Below the pieces are notes generated by a model. The model made no database searches. It saw nothing but the letters and a program-made list of their open reading frames with translations, and was not told the DNA's origin. Shown here piece by piece: positions 20,005 through 29,324 of a stretch of DNA of 64,000 nucleotides. Source of the stretch: Piezodorus guildinii (Eukaryota > Arthropoda > Insecta > Hemiptera > Pentatomidae); assembly GCA_023052935.1 (NCBI GenBank), contig CM041298.1, positions 20,184,871 to 20,248,870 on the forward strand, in the 5' to 3' direction. Position 1 is the stretch's first letter, and each line of letters begins with the position of its first letter. The position numbers and the translations under genes are program-made.

Positions 20005-20798
20005 TGTAATGTATTGAGGATACTGAGGGGAGTTCATAATTAAATAATTTTAATACTAAACAACTAATGATAACGAACCTTTGTCGACAAAACATCAAAA
20101 GGTGTTTACCTAGCCCCCTAGATTTCCCATCGGTATGGGCCCCCCAGCGGTACCAGAAACCTCTGGTAGTTTCCCCCCAGCGGCGGCCAACAAGAATATT
20201 AAGATGGGTGTAAAGATAAGAATAATAGCACAAAGGCTATACCGCCAACCGGGGCAGTTCCCATCTCGGCCCACCCGAGGTGACGAGAATGAGAGAGAAG
20301 GACCGAAGAGGCAGTCAAGTTTTATCCTCAAGAGGAGTGAGTTGGGTTCCATCTAGAAGAAGAGGAGGTGGCCGTAGGGGTTGTCAGAGCAGCTGGAGGA
20401 TGATGCCGAGAAAGACTAATTTCAGAAAAGACTTATTCTAGGACCTAAGACTGATTTCACTGTCGCCAACCGGTTAAGTGTTTCAAAGGTATATTGTTAT
20501 TTGTAATATTGTATGGGGAAGGTAGTAAAATGCCCTCAGTATTATCAATCAGAGTTCTAGGCAATGGGTTAATATAATTTATAGGTGTAAATTAATAATT
20601 ATAGTAATGTATTAATTGAATCTTGTTTATTTTAATCTTACCCTGCATGCCACCTATTGGATTGGTAAACACGATACCTTTGGAAAGGAGATCCAATGGT
20701 ATCATTAAATATAGTTTATCTATTGACTAAATATAGTAAGTGAACTAGTTTTTGAAGTTACCGCTGCCTTAGAAAAGCAGCCGGTTAAAAACATAGCA
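20005..20798. mobile_element. Candidate solo LTR
   Basis: A 794-bp insertion in R930 that starts TG (TGTAATGTATTGAGG), ends CA (AACATAGCA), and is flanked by a 4-bp duplication CTAT (20001-20004, 20799-20802). Joining the R930 flanks through one CTAT gives the expected CATCTATATTACC. The interior is GC-richer around 20110-20400, with no long frame. TG...CA ends plus a 4-bp TSD are the hallmarks of an LTR-retrotransposon solo LTR. No primer-binding site or coding region is present, so the superfamily is open. Confidence 0.5.
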
Positions 20799-20869
20799 CT
20801 ATATTACCATTCTTGTGTTAAAAAACAAACAAAAATTGCATAAAAAAATGTTTGCTTTTTTCTCCTTTG

Positions 20870-21186
20870 GGGAGCGGCGTGGTCTAGTGGATAGAGCACT
20901 AGTCGGCTGTGCTCCGGGTCCTGGGTTTGAATCCCGGCTGTGGTGGAATATTATTTATTCTGTTAATTCAGTCGAGGGCGACCCTAGGGTATGGAGACCC
21001 TCCTGGGACAGACCTAGCCTCTATAAAGTGGGTACCCAAATTAATTGGGGAAAAACCTGGCGGCTGAGCGCGGTTAAGGCCTAATCGCCTCATTTCACTG
21101 CCGTTGGCCTTGAAACAGTACGAATCTCTATATGTACTGAGCCCAAAACCCTTCATGGGTTGTAGTGGTACAGGTTTTTTTTTTTT
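20870..21186 (+). mobile_element. tRNA-derived SINE, family 2
   Basis: Head GCGTGGTCTAGTGGATAGAG (A box TAGTGGATAGAG) and a T-arm CTGGGTTTGAATCCCGG with B box GGTTTGAATCC, followed by a unique body (GCGACCCTAGGGTATGGAG, GGAAAAACCTGGCGGC) and a T-rich tail. It sits inside R930: TCTCCTTTGG before it and TTCCTTTAG after it are an imperfect TSD. It shares no body sequence with SINE family 1. Only one clear copy in this window. Confidence 0.75.
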
Positions 21187-21763
21187 TCCTTTAGTTCTAA
21201 AACAAATTTGTTAAACTTGCATATTTACCCGCTATTTATTAATGCTAATAAGATGATGTTCCAATTTTTTTTCAAATCTATAAAATTAAAGGTACTTTAG
21301 AGGAAGAAATTTTGAAATATAGGCATTTAAACCCTTTTAAACTATTTCATTTAGAATGACACCTACATTGATACTATGATATTAAAGCTTATAAAATTTT
21401 ACGTCGATATATAGAGTTTAATCAAAATCGTAATAGCCGTTTTTGAGAAAATCGTAAAAATGTGTAAAATACATGGTTTAAAGTAGATCTTCCGGTCAAA
21501 TGGTCTAATCCGGTAAATTTGATGAAAAATTTTCTGTAACATCTCGGACGTATTGTTGCCTTAAATATTAAATATAAGTGTCATAGGACTTTTAGTTTTT
21601 GCCCGGGAGTTACCACACATACAGACTCTTTTGCGGGATTTGGTTATTTGGACTCAGGGGACCCTAAAACGTGTATTTCCGTTGAAAATTGGAATCCGAA
21701 AATTTTTACGATCGCAATACTTTCCCTTACTATATATTCCATATATAGTAAGTGAAAGGAAAA

Positions 21764-21964
21764 ATGAATCTGTTAGAATTATATTCAGTTTTGAAGTCAA
21801 ATAAAATTTCAAAAACATTTTTACAAAGAATACTGTTGAGTCATTGTGGTCATCAGCTAAACGCAGAAACAAAAAAGAAAATTAAAACTTGGAGAAGCAA
21901 TCTTGACCCCTACATAAGTGAGTATGTATGTAGGCGTCGTAACGAAGGAAAGGATCATTCATAG
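21764..21964 (+). pseudogene. 66-aa ORF, possibly a transposase C-terminal fragment
   Basis: Starts right after the R930 3' end. The segment CGHQLNAETKKKIKTWRSNL followed by DPYISEYVCRRRNEGK loosely resembles the end of ISXO2-like DDE transposases, where a Y-L-x-E-F/Y-x-W/C-R-R motif is common. This is a weak, memory-based resemblance. It may instead be chance or a host exon. Confidence 0.2.
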
Positions 21965-21989
21965 AAATATTCCAGGCAATGAAAGCCTA

Positions 21990-22307
21990 CTGGCCTCAAG
22001 AAGATATTTTTTTTTTTTTTTTAATATTTCTTGTTAATAAGTTAGATAGTAAATAAATCATGTTTATTTCAATAATGATGTAACCTTTGTTATTATTTAT
22101 ATAACCGTTATCATAACTTAGTTACAGGTTGCCTAATATGAAAAATACCTCATTAAATTATGCAAAATATTTAGAGCCAACGCGCCCCAGGAGTAGCGTA
22201 AAAAAGTTAGAGAGCATACGCGTGAAAAACTCATTATATTTAATATATCTAGTTCAAATGAAGGTTAAAAAATAAGTTTGTTGTAAAAATTACTTCTTGT
22301 ATATATG

Positions 22308-22372
<65 letters not shown>

Positions 22373-22842
22373 CATATATTTATTTAAATCTTTAGCTTTC
22401 CCACGATATATCATTATTTCTACATCTGTACTTTTTACTTAATTAACAATTTTTCATAATTTGTAGCTTTATTACTAAGACCGATAAAAGAGATTAGTTT
22501 ATTAATTTAAAAAATGAACATTATTAACGGTGCCTTGATTGTTTCACACAGGAGAAGATATATTAAATTTTAATCTGGAATGAATTTTGTTATCAATTAA
22601 TAAAATGAGATAGATTAAAAACTCATCAAACAGCTTTTGCGTCATATTTCCGGACATAAAGTAACTCTTATTTATAATATTTTAATGTAAATTACTTATT
22701 ATTTTAATCTATCTTGAAATTATTTTCAATTTTCATTTTACATTAATATAATGAGTCACAAAAATAATTTAATCCGCTTTCGGAAAAATGTACATAAGGT
22801 GCATAATATAAGTAGTATAATGTTGCATTCGGATGAGCCGTT
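21990..22842. other. AT-rich sequence with a (TA)n tract
   Basis: (TA)n at about 22309-22371. A short R930-like patch (AAATCTTTAGCTTTCCCACG) follows at about 22385. The rest is unassigned. Confidence 0.5.
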
Positions 22843-23160
22843 TTTTTTTCCATTTTTTTTTTTAAATAATATTGCTTTATTGAGAAGTAATACAATCTGC
22901 CACTATCTTGGGCAATAAGTATTAGAGATAAAAGAAGTCATTCATTCCATATGTACAAATTAAAACAAATAAACAAATAAAATGCCTCAATAACAAATGA
23001 AGAAAAAAAATAATACAAAAAAATGATAATAATAAAATAAAATGAAATAAAACAATATAATCTAGACCACATTCATACCTATATACAATATTTACATACT
23101 GCCCCTGGGAACTCCGAATCGAACCTCTGCATCCAGAAATAATTAATAATTCCAAACTTA
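22843..23160 (-). mobile_element. Jockey-type LINE 3'-UTR fragment
   Basis: T-run near 22843-22864, then ATTGAGAAGTAATACAATCT, the minus-strand 3' UTR signature also seen at 17611, 549 and 13066, more diverged. Ends around 23160. Confidence 0.55.
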
Positions 23161-23672
23161 TAATTGTCTCATTTTTGTTTGACGTTTTCAGCTAGACTTA
23201 CCTCACACACACTCCCTGACTTACAATGTATTCAGTTATTAAGTAATTTTTTTTTAATACTTTTATGGTTTATATGTACAATATTTTCAAGATGCAACAA
23301 TTAAAAATCTGGTTCGGGCAACACATATTTTACTTACCTTGGCTATTAAATTCAATTTAAGAACTATTAAATAAGTATAAAGTGGAGAAAAAGTAAAAAT
23401 AAGTTAATTCAAATAAAAATTGAATTAACTGAAAAAAAAAATCCTTGGAAACATAAGATTTATATTAAATGACATAATAATATTATATATAAAATATAAT
23501 AACAGTAATAAGGTTATGTCATATTCGTCTCCTTACACTAACTTTCACAGCTTTGAATATAAGATAATATTTTTTTATATCATTTTTGGCTATCCAACGG
23601 TATAATATACAATACATCTATGTTGCTGTTCTTATCTTAAAAACAAAACAAAAATTACATAAAAAGATATGT

Positions 23673-23957
23673 TCATAATGATGGAGTTTTGTTGACCGTA
23701 GAGAAATTAGATGAGGAAGATGGTTGGGGGTGCGGTCATAAATTAAAAACACACAATTAAAAATAAGCGTTATTTTAATTATGTGCCGACGTTTCGGCCT
23801 ACAATGTAGGCAGCTTCTGTAGGCAAGGCTTGCACGTCGTCATCCCTGATGAAGGCCCACATTGTAGGCCGAAACGTCGGCACATAATTAAAATAACGCT
23901 TATTTTTAATTGTGTGTTTTTAATTTATGACCGCACCCCCAACCATCTTCCTCATCT
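23673..23957. mobile_element. Foldback element with hammerhead-like core, 99-bp perfect arms
   Basis: Arms 23709-23807 and 23859-23957 are perfectly inverted over 99 bp, ending in GACCGCACCCCCAACCATC. The spacer holds CCTGATGA (23845-23852), GGCCCACATTGTAGGCC as stem II, then GAAACGTCGG (23871-23880). The left arm has lost the CTGATGA box. Flanks AAAAAGATATGTT and AAAAAAATATGTT in the host R930 look like a TSD of about 13 bp. The tail sequence is homologous to 932-1252 (GACTGCACCC ... ACCAACTTCTCTCAT). Confidence 0.7.
23846..23880 (+). ncRNA. Putative hammerhead ribozyme core, best-conserved copy
   Basis: CTGATGA box intact, stem II GGCC/GGCC with further ACA/TGT pairing, GAAAC then GTC. Stem III is AC/GT with no loop. 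Stem I has two G-C pairs next to the core. All residues invariant in hammerheads (C3, U4, G5, A6, G8, A9, G12, A13, A14, A15.1, U16.1, C17) are present. Confidence 0.5.
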
Positions 23958-24047
23958 AAAAAAATATGTTAGCTCTTTTATCCTCCTATTTGGTAAATAA
24001 ATTCGTTTATCCTTAACATTTGCCACTTGTTAACAATCCTTAAAAGT

Positions 24048-24759
24048 TGTAGCGGATGTTTTACGTGCTCATTCACAGGTAGCGCTAGCAACGACTGCTA
24101 AAGTTACGCCCGAATATAAAGAAAATTGTATTTAATGATATTGTTATATTGTGACTTGTTCATAGTTATTGTAAATCTTTTTTACATTCATATAACTGAT
24201 TTACCTATGAAAATAAATAAACCGTTCCAGGTAATTTGACCTAAGGCCAAGACCAAGTCTGGTAAAGAGGCGCTCACCATCAATTATTAACATTGTGGGC
24301 TAGCATTCCTAGTTAAGTTCCTAGCTTAGCTCTTCAGTTCACCAACCTGCTTCTACCATGTGGTATCTCTCAACGTTAGAGTATCAACATTAATACCTTT
24401 GTATCTAATGTGGTTTATCTTTATTTTTCGTCCTTCTATCACTTCTCTTCTTCACCCTTTCTATACCCCTCATATGATGGGGTGCATGGCTTCTACCCAT
24501 GTGTACCTATGAGTAGTCCTATCCGCTGCTGCTGAGCTTCTACCTCACGGGGCATTTCCTTCCTATCCAGTCCCATTTGCTAATAGGAATGTGCGGGTTC
24601 GCCCCCACCTGGCCGGGTCACCTGATACCTGATTATGCGGAACGTGCTTCTACCACGGCGGGCACCAACCTCCTTCTTACTCTCATCCCTCTGTGAACAG
24701 CATTTTCGAGGCCTTCTGTAACCCTATCTCACTTCACCTTTAATAACAATACCTCGACT
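24048..24759. mobile_element. LTR-like insertion, unclassified
   Basis: A 712-bp, GC-richer insertion in R930, starting TGTAGCGGATGTTTTACG, with AATAAATAAA at 24213-24220 as a possible polyadenylation signal and a direct repeat AAGT at both ends (24044-24047, 24760-24763). The 3' end, CTCGACT, is not the usual CA, so the solo-LTR reading is tentative. No open frame. Confidence 0.35.
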
Positions 24760-25196
24760 AAGTGATAAGGTTAACATTTTTTATAAATACAAAATTAAAG
24801 GTTCGTAAGAGAAATAAAATTTAAAATATTGTCATGTAAGCTCTGTCATACTATTTCAATCAGAATGAAACTTTTTCGCTATTAGATCCCACTAAATTTT
24901 ACATCGACACAGCCAGCTTCATTAAAATCGTTTAAGACGTTTTTGAGAAAATATTTCACCGATTTTATTGAAATATTTTATGTCGCATCTTAGGCTTATA
25001 GGATTCTACAATATAAAACTACAGTGTAATAATATAAAACTATAAAAATTATTGTTTCCATGATAGAATTACCACCATTTAGCAAAAAACAACCCACTTT
25101 GCGAAACTTGGTGATTTGTATTCAGAAGAACCTTAAACGTGCATTTCCAGTGAAAACGCGAATTGTATTTCCTATATAGATAAAAAAAATCAATAT

Positions 25197-25603
25197 TTTT
25201 TTTTTTTTTTTATTTATTTATAGTAATTTACAACTGTACTAAAGAATACAATAAGTAAATATGTAGAATGAATATAAAAAGTCATGAAAATGTCTTGAGA
25301 AAGAACCACCCAGTGGTAGCACTTCACTAACTATTTTAATACAGTAGGTCCCGAGGCCACCTTCTTTTCAGTCGCCTTGGAGGGTTATCAGGGATATCTG
25401 AGGAAGATAAATTACGGACAAGTGGGTTTTTATGTGCAGGGAGTTTAGAATGGAAAGAGGAGTATCTATCACGGGCTATGTCTGGAACAAATGGGATGTT
25501 TAGGTCATTATGGAGGATTTCATTTGTGACAAAATAAGGAGCATTCAGGATTTTGCGAAGGATTTTGGATTGTAAGGACTGGATGCGGGAGGAATTAGAT
25601 AAT
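25197..25603 (-). pseudogene. Jockey-type LINE 3' fragment
   Basis: 10-bp TSD AAATCAATAT (25187-25196, 25604-25613), poly(A) seen as a T-run at 25197-25211, 3' UTR, and RT C-terminus ending in PPRRLKRRWPRDL-type sequence read on the minus strand near 25360. Same subfamily as 42694-43782. Confidence 0.8.
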
Positions 25604-25622
25604 AAATCAATATCAACATTTA

Positions 25623-25805
25623 TTTATTTATTTTGCAACATAAAGGCTTTTTAACCATACAGGTTATTTTAGCTCTAAAGTAATAATACAAATAATATAT
25701 TTTAAGTTAAATACAAACAATTATATAAAATAAATACACATAAGAAATGAATAAATTAAAAATATATATAAAATTTTAAAAATCAAAAACAAACTTTTTT
25801 TTTTA
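25623..25805 (-). mobile_element. LINE 3'-tip insertion
   Basis: A 183-bp insertion with a 14-bp TSD AATATCAACATTTA (25609-25622, 25806-25819). On the minus strand it ends AGCCTTTATGTTGC, then AAAATAAATAAATA, similar to the AATAAAGGCTT 3' end of the RTE-like copies. No coding sequence. Confidence 0.6.
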
Positions 25806-25819
25806 AATATCAACATTTA

Positions 25820-26332
25820 AAAATACTTTATTATTAGTAAATTAATTAAAACCATTATTGAGTATTTAGTTAATTTTTAAATGTTTCTTGTTATTCAATT
25901 TGTGTTACATTTAATGATAACTAAGAACTGAAACACAGTGGAATGGGAAGAGATATTATACAATAATGTAATTCTCCTATTGTGAGGGCACGCGGAGGAG
26001 GAACTAGCGGTCTCCCGCCAAGTGAAAATGATGATAAGGGCTACAATGGAAGCGGCGTCGTGTTAAGAAAAGGGTTGAGAAATGGTCAGCACTCAAGGGT
26101 CTGGGAGCTGGCCAGTAACTGCTACTGGATTCCCCAGTAACTAACTACCTAGGGAAGGGTCAGGAACTATGTAAGAAGTATCAAGTAACTGCTTCTGGGT
26201 CAGTAACTGCCTCCTGTAACTGGGCATCCCTCATCTTTTTTAGATCATCGCCTTATTGTCATTATAGCGGACGTATAGCTACAGAAATACTCAATTGAAA
26301 TACAGTCGTGTCCTCAGAAATTGCCTCACTCA
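25820..26332. other. Unclassified sequence with a GC-richer patch
   Basis: 25980-26240 is GC-richer and contains the short motif CAGTAACTGCT(A/T)CTGG twice or more in degenerate form. No coding frame or known repeat. Confidence 0.4.
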
Positions 26333-27270
26333 CTTAAAAAGAAAAACTGGTGCGCGCAACACAAGACTTATAATTACATCCGTTATTTATATCATTCATG
26401 AATTTTTAAACAAATTTAGAAACGAAAATAAATTATTAAAGAATTATTTACATTGGATTTTAATAGAAACATGTGTTTTATTAAATAATCTATTATAATA
26501 TTATCTACGACAATCAGTTTCTTTTATCGGTTTTTCACCACTCTTCGTTAACTTTCACTATAGTATGTATAAAATAATATTTTCTCTAAAATCTTTAGCA
26601 TTCCAACGGTATATTATACATATATATTACTATTCCTATGTTAAAAAAATTAAAGTTGCATTAAAAAAATATTTTTCTAGTTTTTTTTTCCTTTTGTTGG
26701 AAATCGGATTCGCTCAACTTATTTATTTACCTGGTTTTTAACAATGCAAATCAGATGATATGGTCAATTTCATAAAATATACAAAATTAAAAGTACTTTA
26801 GAGGAAGAAAATTTAAAATATCGGCATTTAAGCCCTGTCAGACTATTTCAATCACAATGAACCTTACATCATAGGGATCACGTGTAGCTGGGTGGTTATC
26901 ATAAAAGCCTTCTATGCCAAATATCACGGGTTCAAACCTTTTATTTTTTAATGGGAGTACAAAATCCTTAGTTATGCCGTGCTTCGGAGGGAACGTTAAA
27001 AGGTGGTCCCGAGCCTGTGCGATGTCAGGTACTCGTTAAAGATCCCTGTCCTAATAAAAAAACCTGGATAGGCAAAATTTAGGACTCCCACTGTAGCATC
27101 GTCCGATTAGTCATAGTAGCATAAAGTGACGTTAAATAAATAAACAATAAATAAATCTTACATCATATTAAAGCCTATTATATTTTACATCGATATGCGA
27201 GTTTAATCAAAATATTTGACAAAACCGTAAAATGGTGCTAATGCATGGTATAAACTGGATCTTTTGATTA
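26333..27270 (+). repeat. R930 repeat with SINE inserted
   Basis: 5' end CTGGTGCGCGCAACACAAG at about 26345, all internal blocks up to the AAATGGTGCTAATGCATGG block near 27230. SINE family 1 sits at 26874-27156. The 3' end is missing. 26665-26860 is almost identical to 36222-36412. Confidence 0.8.
26874..27156 (+). mobile_element. tRNA-derived SINE, family 1, full length
   Basis: TSD CTTACATCATA (26863-26873, 27157-27167). Head GGATCACGTGTAGCTGGGTGG, B box GGTTCAAACC, T6, core TGCTTCGGAGGGAACG, GGTGGTCCCGAGCC, tail GTTAAATAAATAAACAAT. Confidence 0.92.
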
Positions 27271-28007
27271 GCTGATTTATAAGATAAGATAAGATAATAT
27301 TTTCGATGAATATAATACTTTTTGGAAGTTTGTGAGTTCGAGTCGCACTAGTGCTGTAGACCTCAAGTCGCGAGACTTTCGGCGGAATGAGTTTCATGAC
27401 TTAGGGACGCTCCCTCCACTCACCAGCGTTTATTTGTATTCGACCAAGTCAAGGAAGGCGCGCTTCTGATTTTTTCTGGTGTTTAACATTTCCTATCATC
27501 AACAATTCCTAATTTATTCTCGCATTTGCTTCTTGTCCTCTCTGTATGGGCAGGCACAAATCAATATTTTAAGATAAAGACAAAAACGTTATTTAAAAAC
27601 TCGTATATTGATTTCAACAACAGAGGTAAATGATAGTTGTGTGTATAGCGTATCAGATTTTCTTAATGTGTCAAATTTTGAAGTTTCATTCAACAAATAC
27701 CAATCAAACAACCAAAATATTTGCATTAGGTATATCGGAGGTGAGACAGATGCCTGGTTTGGCCACAATGCAGCTATCACACATGGCCCATCGATGTGTA
27801 TTGAAATGCGGCATATGATCTCGCCAACATTGACGTCCGTGCAATGTCATCTGCATACCGATATGGTGTATGCATTTCTGGATAGCTACATACCTCTGTC
27901 CCTGTAGTCAGCCTGACCGTCATAATTAGGGCCTCGGTAACTGTATACATAATCCGTAAATATTAAAATAACCATATGTACATTAAGAAAAAACATTTAT
28001 AATATTT
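27271..28007. other. Unclassified segment, possibly another tRNA-related repeat
   Basis: 27325-27480 is GC-richer and contains GAGTTCGAGTCGC, close to a Pol III B box, so an old third SINE is possible. A 99-aa plus frame at 27608-27907 (begins MISTTEVNDSCVYSVSDFLN, contains GGETDAWFGHN) has no recognised domain. I cannot say whether it is coding. Confidence 0.3.
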
Positions 28008-28086
28008 AAAAAATTTGGTGCTCGCATATAATTGATACATGATACATAACATTCTTTTACCTCCATCGTTAAAATTAATTTGAGAG

Positions 28087-29025
28087 TTTCAACATTAATG
28101 GGAGGAAGCTGAATCATCTGAAATTTGTATATGATATAGTACTGATTTCGGAATGTTGAAGAGATGAAAACTATGTTAGAAAGTCTCCTAATCCAAAGCG
28201 AAGAAGCAGGTCTGGTCCCAAACTATTCTAAAACGGTACTGATGACAAATAGTACAAAGAAGGAAATAAAAATTAATAATGTAGCATTACAGTATGTGGA
28301 CGAATTCGTCTACCTCGGACAGCTCGTATCTTTTCATAACCAGATGGCAAAAGAAGTGCAAAGAAGAATAACGATGGGGATGGAAAAAATACTGGCTCCT
28401 AAATGAAGTAATGAAGGGAAACTTTAGTTTAGAAGCTAAGAAAGTAATGTTTGAAAGCTGCGTTCTCCCTTCAATTACATATGGATGTCAAGCATGGGCA
28501 TTGACAAAGAAGGAGGAATCCAGGTTAACTGTATGGCAAAACTCTATCCTAAGAAGCATTTTGCACTACAGGAAGAGAGAAAAAATCAAAAGCCTTACTA
28601 TGCATAAGGAATCTGGGATAGGCGACATCAAAGAAATAATAAGGAACTAATTGGATGCGAACAGCGAGAGATAAGGATAAATGGAAGAACCTTTGGAAAG
28701 AAATGGCCAACTCCACTTCCCAATAGGTTTGGTCACCGGGGAAGTTAGACCATCACCTCCGTAAGGAGAGGCCTGTAGGGATAACATATTGTAAATATCT
28801 TAAGCAACTAAGGAACATTAATTATATAGTTTTGTTGTTTGTTTTTTTCAGTTAACAAGTATATGCATTATTATTATTTTTCACATAGCATTTATTTATT
28901 TTTTTCAATTATATGAGAACTTTTTATTAGATTATATTAGAAATTATTTTAGAACTAAAAGTAAATATTATAATTTTTAAATGTTGTCCTTGCAATAAAG
29001 GCTTTATTCATTCATTCATTCCTTC
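28087..29025 (+). mobile_element. RTE-like LINE with a 43-bp target duplication
   Basis: 939 bp, flanked by a 43-bp direct repeat (28044-28086 and 29026-29068; one mismatch) that begins ACATAACATTCT and ends AATTTGAGAG. The 3' UTR has the hairpin CTCC-GTAA-GGAG near 28758-28769, and the element ends GCAATAAAGGCTTTATTC plus short ATTC repeats, not poly(A). Confidence 0.85.
28110..28700 (+). pseudogene. RTE-like reverse transcriptase fragment, frameshifted
   Basis: Collinear with 5890-6678. The catalytic box has decayed from FADD to FVYD (LKFVYDIVLISEC). MTNSTKKEIKINNVALQYVD and YLGQLVSFHNQMAKEVQRR follow. A frameshift near 28406 leads to CVLPSITYGCQAWALTKKEE. The C-terminal block is truncated by stops near 28650. 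Non-functional. Confidence 0.8.
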
Positions 29026-29324
29026 ACATAACATTCTCTTACCTCCATCGTTAAAATTAATTTGAGAGCTTGAGTTTCGATGGAAACATTTATTTTTAAT
29101 CAAACTAAATTCGCTTTTCATTACTCTCCATAACCTCATACAAATTAAATTATCATATGAAACTTTTTTTTTTTTTTTTTTTTTCACTTATCATTTTATT
29201 TACACCTGTAAAAAAATATTACAATAAGCAAATGTGCTAAAATCTAGGGAAACATGGCGTGGGCAGGCATGAGGGAGACAGCACCCAGTGGTGCATCCTC
29301 CTGACATTAAGCACAACTATATTT

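Larger units (their letters stand above)
19836..21765 (+). repeat. R930 repeat carrying an LTR-like insertion and a SINE
   Basis: 5' end TCTGGTGTGCGCGAGACACG and ACTTTCACTTACC, 3' end TTCCATATATAGTAAGTG and AAAGGAAAAA near 21755. Interrupted at 20005-20798 and 20870-21186. Removing both restores collinearity with the R930 at 52693-53605. Confidence 0.85.
23306..25186 (+). repeat. R930 repeat carrying a foldback and an LTR-like insertion
   Basis: 5' end TCTGGTTCGGGCAACACA at 23310. The copy runs through the usual blocks to the CGCGAATTGTATTTCC region near 25160, interrupted at 23673-23957 and 24048-24759. The 3' palindrome has been lost to the LINE insertion at 25197. Confidence 0.75.

Noticed and set aside
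27608..27907. 99-aa ORF as a known enzyme
   Set aside because: No motif could be matched. It is left as part of an unclassified segment.
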